In this document: positions 1 through 9,734 of the stretch, piece by piece
Layout of the letters: every line of letters begins with the position of its first letter
Numbering within the stretch: the first letter of the stretch is position 1
Assembly (NCBI RefSeq): GCF_016765585.1
Contig: NZ_JAESWC010000018.1
Coordinates: 434,001-498,000, forward strand
Length of the DNA: 64,000 bases
From: Clostridium rhizosphaerae
GTDB taxonomy: Bacteria; Bacillota; Clostridia; Clostridiales; Clostridiaceae
Direction of reading: 5' to 3'
Notes under the pieces: model-generated
What the model was told of the DNA's origin: nothing
Seen by the model: only the letters and a program-made list of their open reading frames with translations
The model's database searches: none
Position numbers and translations under genes: made by a program

Positions 1-588
1 CTCATCTGATATCACTATTATATTTTTATCTTTTAATAATTCAAAGAGCTTATTCCTATCCTTTTCAGTCAGTACGGCTCCTGTAGGATTTGAGGGATAG
101 GATAGAACCATTAGCTTAGGCTTTTGTTCATCAATAAGATTTTGTAAGTTATTAAAATCAATTGAAAAGTCCTGCTTTAAATCATAGTTTATAACTTGAG
201 CTCCTAAAAGCTTAACACAACTTTCATAAGCCGGATATGCAGGATTGGGTATTAAAACCTTATCTTCAGGGTTTAGAAGCGCTGCAAAGGTTGATAGAAG
301 CGCCTCACTTCCTCCGATAGTTATGCATATCTCATCACTTCCATAACTTATATTAAAACCTTCAAGATATCTTGATATTTCATTTCTTAGTTCCTCTATG
401 CCAGCATTTGAGGTATACCCTGTTTTATTTTTTTCAATAGCTTCAATCATTGCCGACTTTATCTTTTCAGGGACATTAAAATCCGGCTGACCAAGAGTTA
501 ATGATACTGCCTCTGGAAATTGTGTTACTTTGTTAAAAAATTTTCTAATACCAGAAATTTCTATACTTTTTACGTTTCTTGAAATCAT
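1..588 (-). CDS. Aminotransferase class I/II, PLP-dependent (partial, N-terminal half)
   Basis: The window shows the first 196 codons, starting at the ATG at 586-588; the rest lies beyond the left edge. The translation has the fold type I aminotransferase N-terminal pattern: LGQPDFNVPEKI near residue 33, GYTSNAGIEELR, the cofactor-loop stretch GGSEALLSTF, then LIPNPAYPAYE and SYPSNPTGAVL. The PLP-binding lysine would lie in the missing half. It is divergent from dapH, 178 bp away, so an inferred role is the N-acetyl-LL-diaminopimelate aminotransferase step (PatA-like) of lysine and peptidoglycan precursor synthesis. Aspartate or another amino-acid specificity is equally possible. The family assignment is firm; the substrate is not. 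Confidence 0.85.
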   Translation of the reverse strand, partial: MISRNVKSIEISGIRKFFNKVTQFPEAVSLTLGQPDFNVPEKIKSAMIEAIEKNKTGYTSNAGIEELRNEISRYLEGFNISYGSDEICITIGGSEALLSTFAALLNPEDKVLIPNPAYPAYESCVKLLGAQVINYDLKQDFSIDFNNLQNLIDEQKPKLMVLSYPSNPTGAVLTEKDRNKLFELLKDKNIIVISDE

Positions 589-766
589 ATTATTTTCACC
601 TTTTCTTTAAACATTTATTTTAAAATTATATACTCTTTTAAATATATTTAAAAGATTTTATTTTAAAATATACAGTACCCCTTTAATTTATGTATATTTT
701 TTTATATAATCTATTGTATATACATATATTTAAAAATCTGGGCAGCTAAAGAAAGGAAGAATATTT

Positions 767-1477
767 ATGGAATATAATTTTACGGACCCTTACGAAATTG
801 CAAGATTTATTAAAGAATCCAAAAAAATAACTCCTGTAAAAGCATATATTTCTGGTGATTTAAACAATTGTGATTTTGGAAAAATAGATTATTACGGTAC
901 TGGCACTTTCTATGTTTTATTTGGTGAAGCCAGTGAAGTTTCTGATTTTATTGTAAGAAACAAAGAAAACATAGTCAAATTCAAACTGGAGCATGATAGA
1001 AGAAATTCAGCAATACCTCTTATGGATATATTAAATGTTGATGCTAGAATTGAACCAGGTGCAATTATTAGAGATAAAGTTGTTATAGGAAAAAATGCTG
1101 TGGTTATGATGGGAGCAGTAATAAATATTGGTGCCGAAATTGGAGAAGGTGCCATGATTGATATGAATGCTGTAGTAGGCGCAAGAGGAAAAATAGGAAA
1201 AAGAGTTCATTTGGGCGCAGGAGCAGTAGTTGCAGGTGTTCTTGAACCGCCTAGCAAATCCCCTTGTGAAATAGAGGATGACGTACTGATAGGTGCAAAT
1301 GCCGTTATTCTAGAAGGCGTAAAAGTAGGGAAAGGCTCTGTTGTTGCTGCAGGTTCAGTCGTTGTTGAAGATGTACCTGAAGGTGTAGTTGTTGCTGGCA
1401 CTCCTGCTAAAATTATCAAAACAGTTGATGATAAAACTAAAGAAAAAACTAAAATACTTGAAGATTTAAGAAAATAA
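767..1477 (+). CDS. dapH: 2,3,4,5-tetrahydropyridine-2,6-dicarboxylate N-acetyltransferase (DapH)
   Basis: It transfers acetyl from acetyl-CoA to tetrahydrodipicolinate in the acetylated branch of the diaminopimelate/lysine pathway, in the cytoplasm. The 236-residue protein has the family's usual length. An N-terminal DapH domain (residues about 5-85, starting [17 protein letters not shown]) is followed by a left-handed beta-helix of hexapeptide repeats (about 90-200; [38 protein letters not shown]). The C-terminus shows the usual [22 protein letters not shown] exit motif in part. The start ATG follows GAAAGGAAGA. Divergence from an aminotransferase gene supports a shared pathway. A strong hairpin ends the transcript just after the stop codon. 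Confidence 0.95.
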   Translation: MEYNFTDPYEIARFIKESKKITPVKAYISGDLNNCDFGKIDYYGTGTFYVLFGEASEVSDFIVRNKENIVKFKLEHDRRNSAIPLMDILNVDARIEPGAIIRDKVVIGKNAVVMMGAVINIGAEIGEGAMIDMNAVVGARGKIGKRVHLGAGAVVAGVLEPPSKSPCEIEDDVLIGANAVILEGVKVGKGSVVAAGSVVVEDVPEGVVVAGTPAKIIKTVDDKTKEKTKILEDLRK

Positions 1478-1512
1478 AAAATTAGCAGAGGGAAACCTCT
1501 GCTAATTTTTAT
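1477..1512. terminator. Bidirectional rho-independent terminator
   Basis: An 11-bp perfect stem (1481-1491 with 1496-1506) is closed by a GAAA tetraloop and flanked by A and T runs on both sides. It sits between the convergent dapH and the SSB-like gene and can serve both. Confidence 0.9.
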
Positions 1513-1521
1513 AAAATAATA

Positions 1522-2196
1522 TTATTCCTCATTTTTTTCCATTATAACTTCTTCTGTAGTTTCTTCATTATTAGAATCCTTAGTAACTCTTTCCATCTTA
1601 GAAATGGATACTTCATATGCAACTTTTTTAATGCTTTCAGTATCAGAAATCTTCTTTTCATATTCTCTGCTTTGAAGTCTTCCCCAAACTCTTATATTAT
1701 CTCCTACTTCAAGACCCTGACAGAATCTTGAGTTTCTTCCCCAAGCTATTGTAGGTATATAATCTGATTTGTTGTATGAACGGTTTACTGCCAAAAGCAT
1801 ATCAGCAATCTCTCTTCCAAAAGGAGTTGTCCTGTATACTGGCATTTTGCATATATATCCATCAAGGAATATTTGATTAGGGTTCTTACTTTTTTCTATG
1901 CAGAACTCAACATTCCTTGCAAAAACCGAAAGTATAAGTCTATTTGAGCCATCCACAAACTTATTATAAGACCTGAGTTGTCCTTCTACGATTACATCAC
2001 TGCCTTCTTTTAGTTCCATTCCTCCTATAAGTCTTTCTGAAACAGTAACGCTCAAAATATCCTTAGCGTCACTCAATCTTGGTACTTCAAGATTAAAGGT
2101 ATAAAAACCTTCTCCGTACATTTCGTGGCTAAATTGGAGTTCTGATACTATCCTGCCCTCCAAATAAATTTTATTGTTCAACATTAAATTGTCCAT
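1522..2196 (-). CDS. Single-stranded DNA-binding-like protein with two OB folds
   Basis: This 224-residue protein appears to contain two SSB-type OB folds in tandem: residues about 8-100 (NKIYLEGRIVSELQFSHE ... VIVEGQLRSYN) and 105-200 (QIFLDGYICKMPVYRTTPFG ... IRVWGRLQSREYEKK). Both halves share the pattern of an opening beta strand with G-x-I and a V/VxG-x-LxS strand. The second half keeps the SSB-like PTIAWGRNSRFCQGLEVGD. The acidic C-terminus (NNEETTEEVIMEKNEE) lacks the DDDIPF tip that recruits partner proteins in standard SSB. It is therefore likely a paralogue, not the replication SSB. Its role is unknown, possibly competence or repair. No operon partner is evident. Confidence 0.75.
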   Translation of the reverse strand: MDNLMLNNKIYLEGRIVSELQFSHEMYGEGFYTFNLEVPRLSDAKDILSVTVSERLIGGMELKEGSDVIVEGQLRSYNKFVDGSNRLILSVFARNVEFCIEKSKNPNQIFLDGYICKMPVYRTTPFGREIADMLLAVNRSYNKSDYIPTIAWGRNSRFCQGLEVGDNIRVWGRLQSREYEKKISDTESIKKVAYEVSISKMERVTKDSNNEETTEEVIMEKNEE

Positions 2197-2275
2197 CGTA
2201 ACCCCTCTTTCCCTTAGTTTTGAATTACCTACACAAAATATAAATATTCAAAACGTATATAAAATATAACCATTT

Positions 2276-2782
2276 TTATTTTAAAACTAAAATTTTTTCA
2301 CTTAATTTTTTCTCTATAAAACTTGCTGAAAGTCCCTCTAAAAGACCTATAGTAATAGCTGCCATTATAGCATAAAGTTCATTATCATTTTTATAATTTG
2401 AATACACAGGAAGTTCCTGCGGCTCTATAACTTTAGAATTATTTAAGCCTATATATCTTTGAAGGCAATAGACAAAACTTGCTCCATCAATACTTGAAAC
2501 AGTTACCGTATTTTTGCCGCTTAGTCCAAAAGTTATCATATTTCCAAATAAATTAATACTGCTTTCCAAGCTGTTGTCTGTATTAACCAAACAGTAAGCA
2601 GCTTTAAAATCTCCCTTTATATAACTGTTGAGACCATTTATTATTGTATAATCTGTTTCATAAGTACCAACGCAATTCACAGCTTGCAAACTATATTCAA
2701 TACCTAGCACATTAAGATTATGAATTAAACTTGTTCTAAAACTCTCATCCTTTATACTTTCAATAATGAGTATATCTACCAT
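2276..2782 (-). CDS. Hypothetical protein, weakly Mur-ligase-like
   Basis: I do not recognise a firm family. The 168-residue protein starts at an ATG preceded by AAGGAGATGATTTT, so it is probably expressed. No signal peptide or clear membrane segment is visible, although residues 136-151 (ELYAIMAAITIGLLEGLS) are hydrophobic. The stretch INLFGNMITFGLSGKNTVTV near residue 75 faintly recalls the region after the ATP-binding domain in Mur-ligase-related proteins of clostridia; this is only an impression. Neighbours are an SSB-like gene downstream and pdaB upstream on the same strand, with no evident shared function. Confidence 0.6.
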   Translation of the reverse strand: MVDILIIESIKDESFRTSLIHNLNVLGIEYSLQAVNCVGTYETDYTIINGLNSYIKGDFKAAYCLVNTDNSLESSINLFGNMITFGLSGKNTVTVSSIDGASFVYCLQRYIGLNNSKVIEPQELPVYSNYKNDNELYAIMAAITIGLLEGLSASFIEKKLSEKILVLK

Positions 2783-2899
2783 AAAATCATCTCCTTGTTT
2801 ATGAATAACTTTAACTTATTTTAAACAGGAGCCATTATTTTATACTTTTCCGATATACTTTTCCATTATAATACATTTTTATTATATGTTTCAATAACA

Positions 2900-3667
2900 T
2901 TATTTCTTGATTTGTTTTCCTGAGGCATCAATATAGTAATTATCCTTATAAATCAAATCAGATACCTTAACAAAGTTATATCCATCCTTCTTAAGTTTTT
3001 CGATTATTCTAGGCAGGGTTTCCGTAGTATACTTTGCATTATTGTGAAACAGCAAAATGGATCCCGGCTTGGTATTTTTAATTACTCTGTTATATTCAAT
3101 TTCTGGACCATTTTCCTTCCAATCAATGCTGTCCACATCCCACTGGATTGCATAGCGCCCGCTTTGTTCAACGGTTTTCACTACCATATCATTGTATGAA
3201 CCTTCTGGAAATCTAAATAATTTTGTTCCCTGTCCAGTAAGAGAAATTATTTTAGAATCACAAGTCATTATTTCTTGAATTAACTTTTCTTTAGATATAG
3301 TACTCATATTTGGATGCTTGTTAGTATGATTTCCAAGCTCATGTCCTCTTTTAACAATTTCTTTCACTGTTGCTTCATTACCATCAATCCAGCCTCCCAC
3401 TAAAAAGAAAGTGCATTTAATATTATATTTATCTAGTATGTCCAAGAGCTTTATAGTATTGTCTTCCCCCCAACTTACATCAAATGTAATTGCAGCATTT
3501 TTCTCCTTTGTATCTACTGAATATATTGGAAGACTTTTATGTACTAATCTAAAAACACCTAAGCTTTTATAATTTACCCCTATTGATGCTATAGCACTTA
3601 TAAACAGTAATCCAAAGGCTAAAACAGCTTTCCTTGTTATAGAATTTTTTTTATACCAATTTTTCAT
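2900..3667 (-). CDS. pdaB: Polysaccharide deacetylase, PdaB family (sporulation)
   Basis: It is a NodB-type metal-dependent deacetylase of the PdaB group, needed in Bacillus for late spore stability and cortex maintenance. The 255-residue length matches PdaB. An N-terminal membrane anchor lies at about 12-32 (KAVLAFGLLFISAIASIGVN). The catalytic domain follows: motif 1 with the acid in ITFDVSWGED (about 54-64), motif 2 HTNKHP with the two zinc-binding histidines, motif 3 LFRFPEGSYN, motif 4 WDVDSIDW, and motif 5 ILLFHNN. The gene is divergent from a spore protein gene, which fits forespore expression. The product is probably membrane-bound and faces the intermembrane space of the forespore. 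Confidence 0.88.
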   Translation of the reverse strand: MKNWYKKNSITRKAVLAFGLLFISAIASIGVNYKSLGVFRLVHKSLPIYSVDTKEKNAAITFDVSWGEDNTIKLLDILDKYNIKCTFFLVGGWIDGNEATVKEIVKRGHELGNHTNKHPNMSTISKEKLIQEIMTCDSKIISLTGQGTKLFRFPEGSYNDMVVKTVEQSGRYAIQWDVDSIDWKENGPEIEYNRVIKNTKPGSILLFHNNAKYTTETLPRIIEKLKKDGYNFVKVSDLIYKDNYYIDASGKQIKK

Positions 3668-3836
3668 ACATCTCCCTCTTCAAATTTACTTTCCCTATAA
3701 TTTTATTCCTAATAAAAAATTATATTACTCTGTTTTTAGGTGGAAAGTGAAGGAATAAATCCCTGTAATCACACAGTATATAGACCACCTTATGGCATAA
3801 ACTATTATTAACATTAAATTGAAAGGAGATTTTCTT

Positions 3837-4067
3837 ATGGCACTTGGTCAGTCTGGAGGTAAAAGAAATCAATTAGTACCAGAAGCACATAAAATTTTAG
3901 ACAGCATGAAGTATGAAATAGCTGAAGAACTTGACCTTGGAGTACATCAAGGTTCAGAAGATTATTGGGGTTCAGTAAGCTCTAAAAACTGCGGGCATGT
4001 AGGCGGTGAAATGGTTAAGAGACTTATAAGTTTAGCAGAAAAGGAACTCTTGAATGGAAACAAATAA
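3837..4067 (+). CDS. Alpha/beta-type small acid-soluble spore protein (SASP)
   Basis: A 76-residue DNA-binding spore protein that protects forespore DNA. The start chosen is the ATG at 3837, 6 nt after GAAAGGAGAT; an upstream in-frame TTG at 3819 lies on the wrong side of that site. The sequence carries both family blocks: the germination-protease region KYEIAEELDLG (about 25-35) and the C-terminal GHVGGEMVKRLISLAE, equivalent to the usual GxVGGxMVKKMIE. It differs from abundant SASPs by a shorter N-terminus and the segment EDYWGSVSSKNC. Expression should depend on sigma-G. A hairpin terminator follows. Confidence 0.92.
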   Translation: MALGQSGGKRNQLVPEAHKILDSMKYEIAEELDLGVHQGSEDYWGSVSSKNCGHVGGEMVKRLISLAEKELLNGNK

Positions 4068-4088
4068 TAAAATACATATAATAAAATA

Positions 4089-4118
4089 TAAAAGCACCGA
4101 TTTATTTCGGTGCTTTTT
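4089..4118 (+). terminator. Rho-independent terminator after the spore protein gene
   Basis: A 10-bp stem (4091-4100 with 4107-4116), 6-nt loop and T run lie 22 nt after the spore protein stop codon. Confidence 0.88.
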
Positions 4119-4159
4119 ATGTTATAATATACTTGAAAATCACGATAAGGGGGTAGACT

Positions 4160-4684
4160 ATGTTTGGAGATACTTCAGATTTAGCAGAAAATAAATTATT
4201 GCTGCTTTATATATTTGATAAACTAAAGCTTCCAATTTCAAATATACAAATAACTCAAATAGTTTTAGAAAATAATTTTATAAATTACTTTACTCTTCAC
4301 CAATACATATCAGAGTTAATATCCTCTGGGTTTTTGGAGTATACAGCTGAAGAGTCTAAACATAGATTAGTTATAGCAAATAAAGGCTCCAGAGTTTTAT
4401 CCATGTTTGCAGAGAGGTTACCAAAGGACAAGATTGAAACACTTGATAATTATTTAAAAAAGCATATGGATAAAATTAAGAAGGAAGTTAGTATTACTGC
4501 AGACTATACTATAGAAAAAGACAACAACTATATCGTTAATTTGAAAGCAACTGAAAACGACATAATTCTTATAGATTTAAAAATAAGCGTCCCTTCAAAC
4601 AAGCAGGCAAGAGAGCTTTGCAGCAAATGGAAAAATAATTCAGCTGAAATTTACAGCAGTATTCTTAAGACACTAATAGATTAG
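4160..4684 (+). CDS. DUF4364 family protein, winged-helix-like
   Basis: The 174-residue protein matches the DUF4364 family of clostridia in length and in its opening NKLLLLYIFDKLKLPISNIQ followed by NNFINYFTLHQYISELISSG. The N-terminal 80 residues look like a winged-helix fold (helix, helix, recognition helix, then LVIANKGSRVL). The C-terminal half has a beta-rich region ending in an ARELCSKWKNN helix. Function is unknown; a DNA-binding or regulatory role is inferred only from the fold impression. RBS: AAGGGGG before ATG. Its last 4 bases overlap the end of the convergent propeller gene. Confidence 0.8.
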   Translation: MFGDTSDLAENKLLLLYIFDKLKLPISNIQITQIVLENNFINYFTLHQYISELISSGFLEYTAEESKHRLVIANKGSRVLSMFAERLPKDKIETLDNYLKKHMDKIKKEVSITADYTIEKDNNYIVNLKATENDIILIDLKISVPSNKQARELCSKWKNNSAEIYSSILKTLID

Positions 4685-5565
4685 CATAAGGTCATTCCTG
4701 TAGGTTCACCGCCTATAGTTATGACTTTTTTACTTTCTTTTATAAGATCTACTTGTACTAAAACATTATTATAATTATCCCCTGCATATATATATTTACC
4801 ACTTTTAACTATTCCTCTAGGCATGCCACCTATTTTTATTCTTTTTTCTTCTTTTCTATTATTAATATCTATAATGCTTAATGTACCATCAGCGAAATTT
4901 GATACATAGCAGTATTCTTCATCCAGAAAAATATCTACTGGAGAGCTGCCAGCTTCGATTCTTTTTAAACTTTCAAGAGTTTTTAAATCTATTATGTTTA
5001 ACGTTCCTTTTTTATTTAATCCCATCTTGCTTTCGCATACCAATATATACCTTCCATCTTCTGAAAAGATTGCTTTTGTTGGGTACGATTGTACTTTTAT
5101 ATTCTTTATACATTCCTTGCTACTTAAATCAATTAAAGTTATACTTTCACTGTGCATATTTGCTACTACTGCCAAATTGTTTTTTTCACATATGCTTATG
5201 CTATGCGGAAAAATTCCACAAGGTATTTCCTCAATTATTTTCTTCTTAGCCATACTAAAAAGAAAAAGACTATTTGTTTCTCCACATATAACGTAAGCAT
5301 TATCCTGCCATATTTTAACCCCATTGCAGTGCATTCCTATGAAATAATTCTCAGTTTCTTTATCTTCATTAAGACTAATAAAAGATAAACTGCTGCTGTA
5401 CATGTTTGCAGACAAAAGCATATCGTTATAAACGCACAAATCGTGCGGACCAATTTTGTTTATCTTGTCCATTCCTAAGGGTATCTTGATTTCTTCTTTA
5501 AATGAGGCTAGATTAATTTTTGAAATGTTATCACTTGAAGTATTGCATACATACAAAAAGCTCAC
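4681..5565 (-). CDS. Cytoplasmic YncE/YVTN-type beta-propeller protein
   Basis: A 294-residue repeat protein. Repeats of about 40 residues carry the pattern PxxI-x-NNxAVVAN-xxSxxITLIDLxxxE (for example GIFPHSISICEKNNLAVVAN, then SYPTKAIFSEDGRYILVCES, then SSPVDIFLDEEYCYVSNFAD and GMPRGIVKSGKYIYAGDNYN), as in YncE or surface-layer YVTN propellers. About seven blades can be drawn. There is no signal peptide or anchor, so it should act in the cytoplasm, and no ligand is known. The start GTG at 5565 is preferred because GGGGGTG lies 6 nt before it. The GTG at 5574 would place the Shine-Dalgarno sequence in the start codon itself. Confidence 0.78.
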   Translation of the reverse strand: MSFLYVCNTSSDNISKINLASFKEEIKIPLGMDKINKIGPHDLCVYNDMLLSANMYSSSLSFISLNEDKETENYFIGMHCNGVKIWQDNAYVICGETNSLFLFSMAKKKIIEEIPCGIFPHSISICEKNNLAVVANMHSESITLIDLSSKECIKNIKVQSYPTKAIFSEDGRYILVCESKMGLNKKGTLNIIDLKTLESLKRIEAGSSPVDIFLDEEYCYVSNFADGTLSIIDINNRKEEKRIKIGGMPRGIVKSGKYIYAGDNYNNVLVQVDLIKESKKVITIGGEPTGMTLC

Positions 5566-5630
5566 TATAATCACCCCCGTTATACTATTATATAATATGT
5601 AGATGGGCCTAAACTGTTAATAAATATAAT

Positions 5631-5659
5631 AAAAAAGACAGGTAAAACCTGCCTTTTCT
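5631..5659 (-). terminator. Rho-independent terminator of folC
   Basis: A 10-bp stem (5633-5642 with 5648-5657) with a G-U wobble on the minus-strand RNA, an UUUUA loop, and a T run on the minus strand lie directly after the folC stop codon. Confidence 0.8.
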
Positions 5660-6959
5660 ATTTATATTTATTAATTATCTTTCTCATATCTCCAATCATA
5701 TAAAGCGAGCCAGATATAAGAAGCATATCTTCTTTATTGCAATAACTTAAGGCCTTATTGTATGCTTCTTTATAATCTTCAATTACCTCTACATTTGGAT
5801 TTACTTTTTTTACTTCCTTTGAAAGCTCTTCGGCTAGTTCAGCTCTCTCAGAATTAGGCGTTACTGCAATAACTTTTTTTGCTTTAGGTGCTATAATGTT
5901 GATCATTGCCTCTACCTGCTTGTCTGCTAGTATGCCTAAAATTAAAATAATGTTATTGTAATTAAAACAAGTATCAATACTTTCTGAAAGCTTTTTTATT
6001 CCATCTATATTGTGTGCACCATCTAATATCACTAAAGGATTATTTCTCATAACCTCTAATCTGCCGGGCCACTTGACTTTTCTTAAGCCATTAATTATAT
6101 CAGTTTCACTTATAGAAGCTCCAAGCCTCTTTAATTCCTCTACCGCATGTAAAACTACTGCACAATTTAAAAGCTGATGCTTCCCTAAGAGAGATAACTC
6201 CACTTCATAATTTTTTTCATCAGTATTGATTTCTATCTTTTGAAGAAATTTTTGATTATCATTAATTACATCAACAAACCTAGCACAATGTTCTTTAACC
6301 TCTATGAGCCATGAATTTCTTTCTTCGCATATCTTTTCTATAACTTTATAACTTTCCTCCACTTGCGGATACAACACTAAAGGAATTCCTTCCTTAATTA
6401 TACCTGCCTTTTCGTAAGCAATTTCGGCTAAAGTATCACCAAGAATTTTCATATGGTCATAGCTTACTGAAGTTATAATACTTAAAATAGGCGTAATAAC
6501 ATTTGTTGAATCTAGCCTTCCTCCAAGTCCAACTTCAACAACAGCATAATCCACCTTTTGATTATAAAAATATAAAAACATAGCACAAGTTATAATTTCA
6601 AACTCAGTTGGGTGCTCGTAGCCAAGCTGCATAACCCTATCAACTGCTGCTGATACAGCTGTTACAACATCACTCAAATGATCTTTAGGTATATTAACTC
6701 CATTAATTTGAATTCTCTCTTCAAATTCTTCAAGAAATGGTGATGTGTACATTCCAACCTTGTAGCCAGCTTCCTTTAGAATTTCAGAAAGCATTGCAGT
6801 TGTAGAACCTTTGCCATTTGTGCCGGCTATATGTATACATTTTAACTTTTTATGAGGATTTCCCAAAGATTCAAGTATCTTTTCAGTTCTTTCAAGACCA
6901 TAATTACTGCCAAACTTTGCAGTGTTTTGAATGTATTGCATAGCTTCAGTGTAATTCAA
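5658..6959 (-). CDS. folC: Bifunctional folylpolyglutamate synthase / dihydrofolate synthase
   Basis: It ligates glutamate to folates (and possibly to dihydropteroate), using ATP, in the cytoplasm. At 433 residues it has the usual FolC length. The P-loop is HIAGTNGKGSTTAMLSEIL (about 44-62). The omega-loop YTSPFLEEFEERIQING follows, then the Mur-ligase central signature VEVGLGGRLDSTNVI and SYDHMKILGDTLAEIAYEKA. The C-terminal domain begins near RLEVMRNNPLVILDGAHN. It lies downstream of valS by 95 bp, a common clostridial arrangement, but an inverted repeat in the gap may reduce read-through. Confidence 0.95.
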   Translation of the reverse strand: MNYTEAMQYIQNTAKFGSNYGLERTEKILESLGNPHKKLKCIHIAGTNGKGSTTAMLSEILKEAGYKVGMYTSPFLEEFEERIQINGVNIPKDHLSDVVTAVSAAVDRVMQLGYEHPTEFEIITCAMFLYFYNQKVDYAVVEVGLGGRLDSTNVITPILSIITSVSYDHMKILGDTLAEIAYEKAGIIKEGIPLVLYPQVEESYKVIEKICEERNSWLIEVKEHCARFVDVINDNQKFLQKIEINTDEKNYEVELSLLGKHQLLNCAVVLHAVEELKRLGASISETDIINGLRKVKWPGRLEVMRNNPLVILDGAHNIDGIKKLSESIDTCFNYNNIILILGILADKQVEAMINIIAPKAKKVIAVTPNSERAELAEELSKEVKKVNPNVEVIEDYKEAYNKALSYCNKEDMLLISGSLYMIGDMRKIINKYK

Positions 6960-7013
6960 AGTATCACCTCCAACACAATATCGCTAACAAAAGCTAATGT
7001 AGAATTTAAAATT

Positions 7014-7042
7014 TAGAATGTAGAATCAAAAATTCTACATTC
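7014..7042. repeat. Small inverted repeat between valS and folC
   Basis: Two 12-nt arms (AGAATGTAGAAT and its complement) flank a CAAAA loop, surrounded by imperfect copies of TAGAAT/TTCATTCT. The pattern resembles short interspersed intergenic repeats rather than a terminator, as no T run of useful length follows on the minus strand. Confidence 0.55.
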
Positions 7043-7054
7043 TTCATTCTTCAT

Positions 7055-9700
7055 TTACATAAGGCTTTCTATTCTCTGCAATACTGCTTCAAGCATTTCC
7101 TTATACTTTTCACCTTTTGCTCTCTCTTCTTCTACAACCTCTGCTGGAGCTTTACTTACAAATCTTTCATTAGAAAGCTTCTTTTCAACTCTGTCAATTT
7201 CTCCTAAAAGCTTTGTTTTTTCCTTATTAAGTCTTTCGAGCTCTTTTTCTCTATCAACAAGATCAAGAAGAGGTATATATATTTCCGCTCCTGTAGTTAC
7301 AACTGAAACTGAATTTTCAGGTATTCCTTCCTTTGAAGCAAGTATATTAAGTTCTGAAGCTGAAGCAAGCTTTTCAAAGTAAATATCTCCAGCTTTGAAA
7401 GCATTTAAAGCTTCGCTGCTTACATAAGCCATAAGCTTTGCCTTTCTTGAAGGAGGTACGTTCATTTCTGCCCTTACATTTCTAATGCTTCTTATTGCAT
7501 CAATTACAAAATTCATATCTTCTTCTGCTTCTTTGTTGCTTAGTTTTTCATCATACTCAGGCCACTTTGAAATGGTTATTGATTCATATTCAGGTTCTAA
7601 ATGAGTATAAATTTCTTCAGTTATAAATGGCATAATTGGATGAAGAAGCTGCAGACTTGTAGTTAATACCTTATAAAGTACATTAAAGGCAATACCCTTT
7701 TGTCTTTCATCATTTCCGTAGAAAACTGGTTTAACAAGCTCTATATACCAATCGCAAAGTTCTGTCCAAATAAAGTCGTATATCTTTTGTGAGGCTATTC
7801 CAAACTCAAACTTTTCTATATTATCAGTAACTTCAGATACTACTGTATTTAATCTCGATAATATCCATTTGTCTGCTAGAGTATATTCTTTTTCATTTTT
7901 ATACTTTTCCATTACACCTTTATCAAGATTCATCATAACAAATCTTGAAGCATTCCAAATCTTATTTGCAAAGTTTCTAGCAGCTTCAACCTTCTCCATC
8001 TGGAATCTGATATCGCTTCCCATTGAGTTTCCTGTTATAAGCATGAATCTAAGTGCATCTGCTCCGTATTCATCTATAACATCAAGGGGATCAATTCCGT
8101 TGCCTAAGGACTTAGACATTTTTTTGCCTTCAGCATCTCTAATTATTCCATGCATTAATACAGTGTCAAAAGGAATTTCCTTCATATTATGAATTCCTGA
8201 GAAAATCATTCTTGCAACCCAGAAAAATATTATATCATAGCCTGTTACAAGAGTATTTGTTGGGTAGAAATACTTTAGATCCTCACTTTCATTCGGCCAG
8301 CCTAAAGTTGAGAACGGCCATAAAGCTGAACTGAACCAAGTATCTAGAACATCAGTATCCTGCTCTAGGTTACTGCTGCTGCATTTGCTGCAGGAAGTTG
8401 GAGTGTCCATGGAAACTATCATTTCACCACAGTCCTTGCAGTACCAAACAGGAATTCTATGTCCCCACCAAAGCTGTCTTGATATACACCAATCCTGAAT
8501 ATTTTCCATCCAGTTATAATATATTTTTTCAAATCTTTCAGGAACAAATTTGATTTTCTTTTCTCTTACTACTTCTATAGCTGGCTTTGCAAGAGTTTCC
8601 ATCTTAACATACCACTGCTTTGAAATCATCGGTTCAACAGTAGTCCTGCATCTATCATGGCAGCCTACATTGTGAGTATGCTCTTTTACCTTTACTAGAT
8701 ACCCTTGCTCTTCAAGGTCTTTTACTATAGCCTTTCTAGCTTCGTATCTATCCATACCGGCATACTTTCCGCCAACATAATTTATTGTTCCATCATCATT
8801 CATCATTTTTATTTCAGGAAGATTATGTCTCTTTCCTACCTGATAATCATTAGGATCATGAGCTGGTGTTATTTTTACCGCCCCTGTTCCGAACTCTAAA
8901 TCAACATAATCATCAGCTATTATAGGAATTTCTCTATCCACTAAAGGAAGATTTAAAGTTTTGCCTACAAGATGAGAATACCTTTCATCCTTTGGATTTA
9001 CAGCTACTGCTGTATCTCCCAGCATTGTTTCAGGACGAGTTGTTGCAATTTCTAAAAACTCGCTGCTGCCTACTACAGGATATTTAATATGCCAAAAGTG
9101 TCCAGCCTGTTCGCTGTATTCTATTTCTGCATCAGACAATGCAGTTTTACATTTAGGACACCAATTAGTTATTCTATTACCTTGATAGATAAGTCCTTCG
9201 TTATACAGCTTAACAAAAACTGTTCTAACCGCTTTGTTTAAATTTTCATCCATAGTAAAAGCTTCTCTTGTAAAATCTGCAGAAGCTCCAAGCTTTTTAA
9301 GCTGCTGTCTTATTCTTTCTCTATATTCATCAGTCCATTCCCAAACCTTGTCAAGGAATGCTTCTCTTCCCATTTCCTTTTTCTTTAATCCCTGCTTTAA
9401 AAGCTCATTTTCTACTTTTACTTCTGTTGCTATACTTGCATGATCTTCTCCTGGAAGCCAAAGAGCACTATAACCCTGCATTCTTTTAACTCTGATTAAA
9501 AAGTCTTGCAAAGTATTGTCTAAAGCATGACCTAAATGAAGCTTTCCTGTTATATTTGGAGGAGGCATAATAATTGTATAAGGCTTTTTATTTTTATCCA
9601 CCTTTGGAGTAAAGTACTTCTTATCTTCCCAATTCTTATAAATTCTTTCTTCAAATTCTTTTGGATTGTACGTTGTAGCTAAGTTTTTTGATTCTTCCAT
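7055..9700 (-). CDS. valS: Valine--tRNA ligase
   Basis: It charges tRNA-Val with valine and edits mischarged threonine. The 881-residue protein has the class Ia layout: the HIGH-type motif HLGH at 55-58 in [16 protein letters not shown], the CP1 editing domain (about 150-380; [19 protein letters not shown]), a zinc-like WYCKDCGEM and [10 protein letters not shown] pair, the KMSKS loop in [15 protein letters not shown] (about 525), the anticodon-binding helical domain, and the C-terminal coiled-coil arm typical of ValRS ([20 protein letters not shown]). Expression is controlled by the T-box leader immediately upstream, which carries a GUA specifier. Confidence 0.97.
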   Translation of the reverse strand: MEESKNLATTYNPKEFEERIYKNWEDKKYFTPKVDKNKKPYTIIMPPPNITGKLHLGHALDNTLQDFLIRVKRMQGYSALWLPGEDHASIATEVKVENELLKQGLKKKEMGREAFLDKVWEWTDEYRERIRQQLKKLGASADFTREAFTMDENLNKAVRTVFVKLYNEGLIYQGNRITNWCPKCKTALSDAEIEYSEQAGHFWHIKYPVVGSSEFLEIATTRPETMLGDTAVAVNPKDERYSHLVGKTLNLPLVDREIPIIADDYVDLEFGTGAVKITPAHDPNDYQVGKRHNLPEIKMMNDDGTINYVGGKYAGMDRYEARKAIVKDLEEQGYLVKVKEHTHNVGCHDRCRTTVEPMISKQWYVKMETLAKPAIEVVREKKIKFVPERFEKIYYNWMENIQDWCISRQLWWGHRIPVWYCKDCGEMIVSMDTPTSCSKCSSSNLEQDTDVLDTWFSSALWPFSTLGWPNESEDLKYFYPTNTLVTGYDIIFFWVARMIFSGIHNMKEIPFDTVLMHGIIRDAEGKKMSKSLGNGIDPLDVIDEYGADALRFMLITGNSMGSDIRFQMEKVEAARNFANKIWNASRFVMMNLDKGVMEKYKNEKEYTLADKWILSRLNTVVSEVTDNIEKFEFGIASQKIYDFIWTELCDWYIELVKPVFYGNDERQKGIAFNVLYKVLTTSLQLLHPIMPFITEEIYTHLEPEYESITISKWPEYDEKLSNKEAEEDMNFVIDAIRSIRNVRAEMNVPPSRKAKLMAYVSSEALNAFKAGDIYFEKLASASELNILASKEGIPENSVSVVTTGAEIYIPLLDLVDREKELERLNKEKTKLLGEIDRVEKKLSNERFVSKAPAEVVEEERAKGEKYKEMLEAVLQRIESLM

Positions 9701-9734
9701 TTATCTCATCTCCTAAATATTATTTTTTACAAAT

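Noticed and set aside
5152-5388. Plus-strand reading frames within the beta-propeller gene
   Set aside because: They are antisense to repeated strands of the propeller and rich in F, Y, I and L by composition alone.
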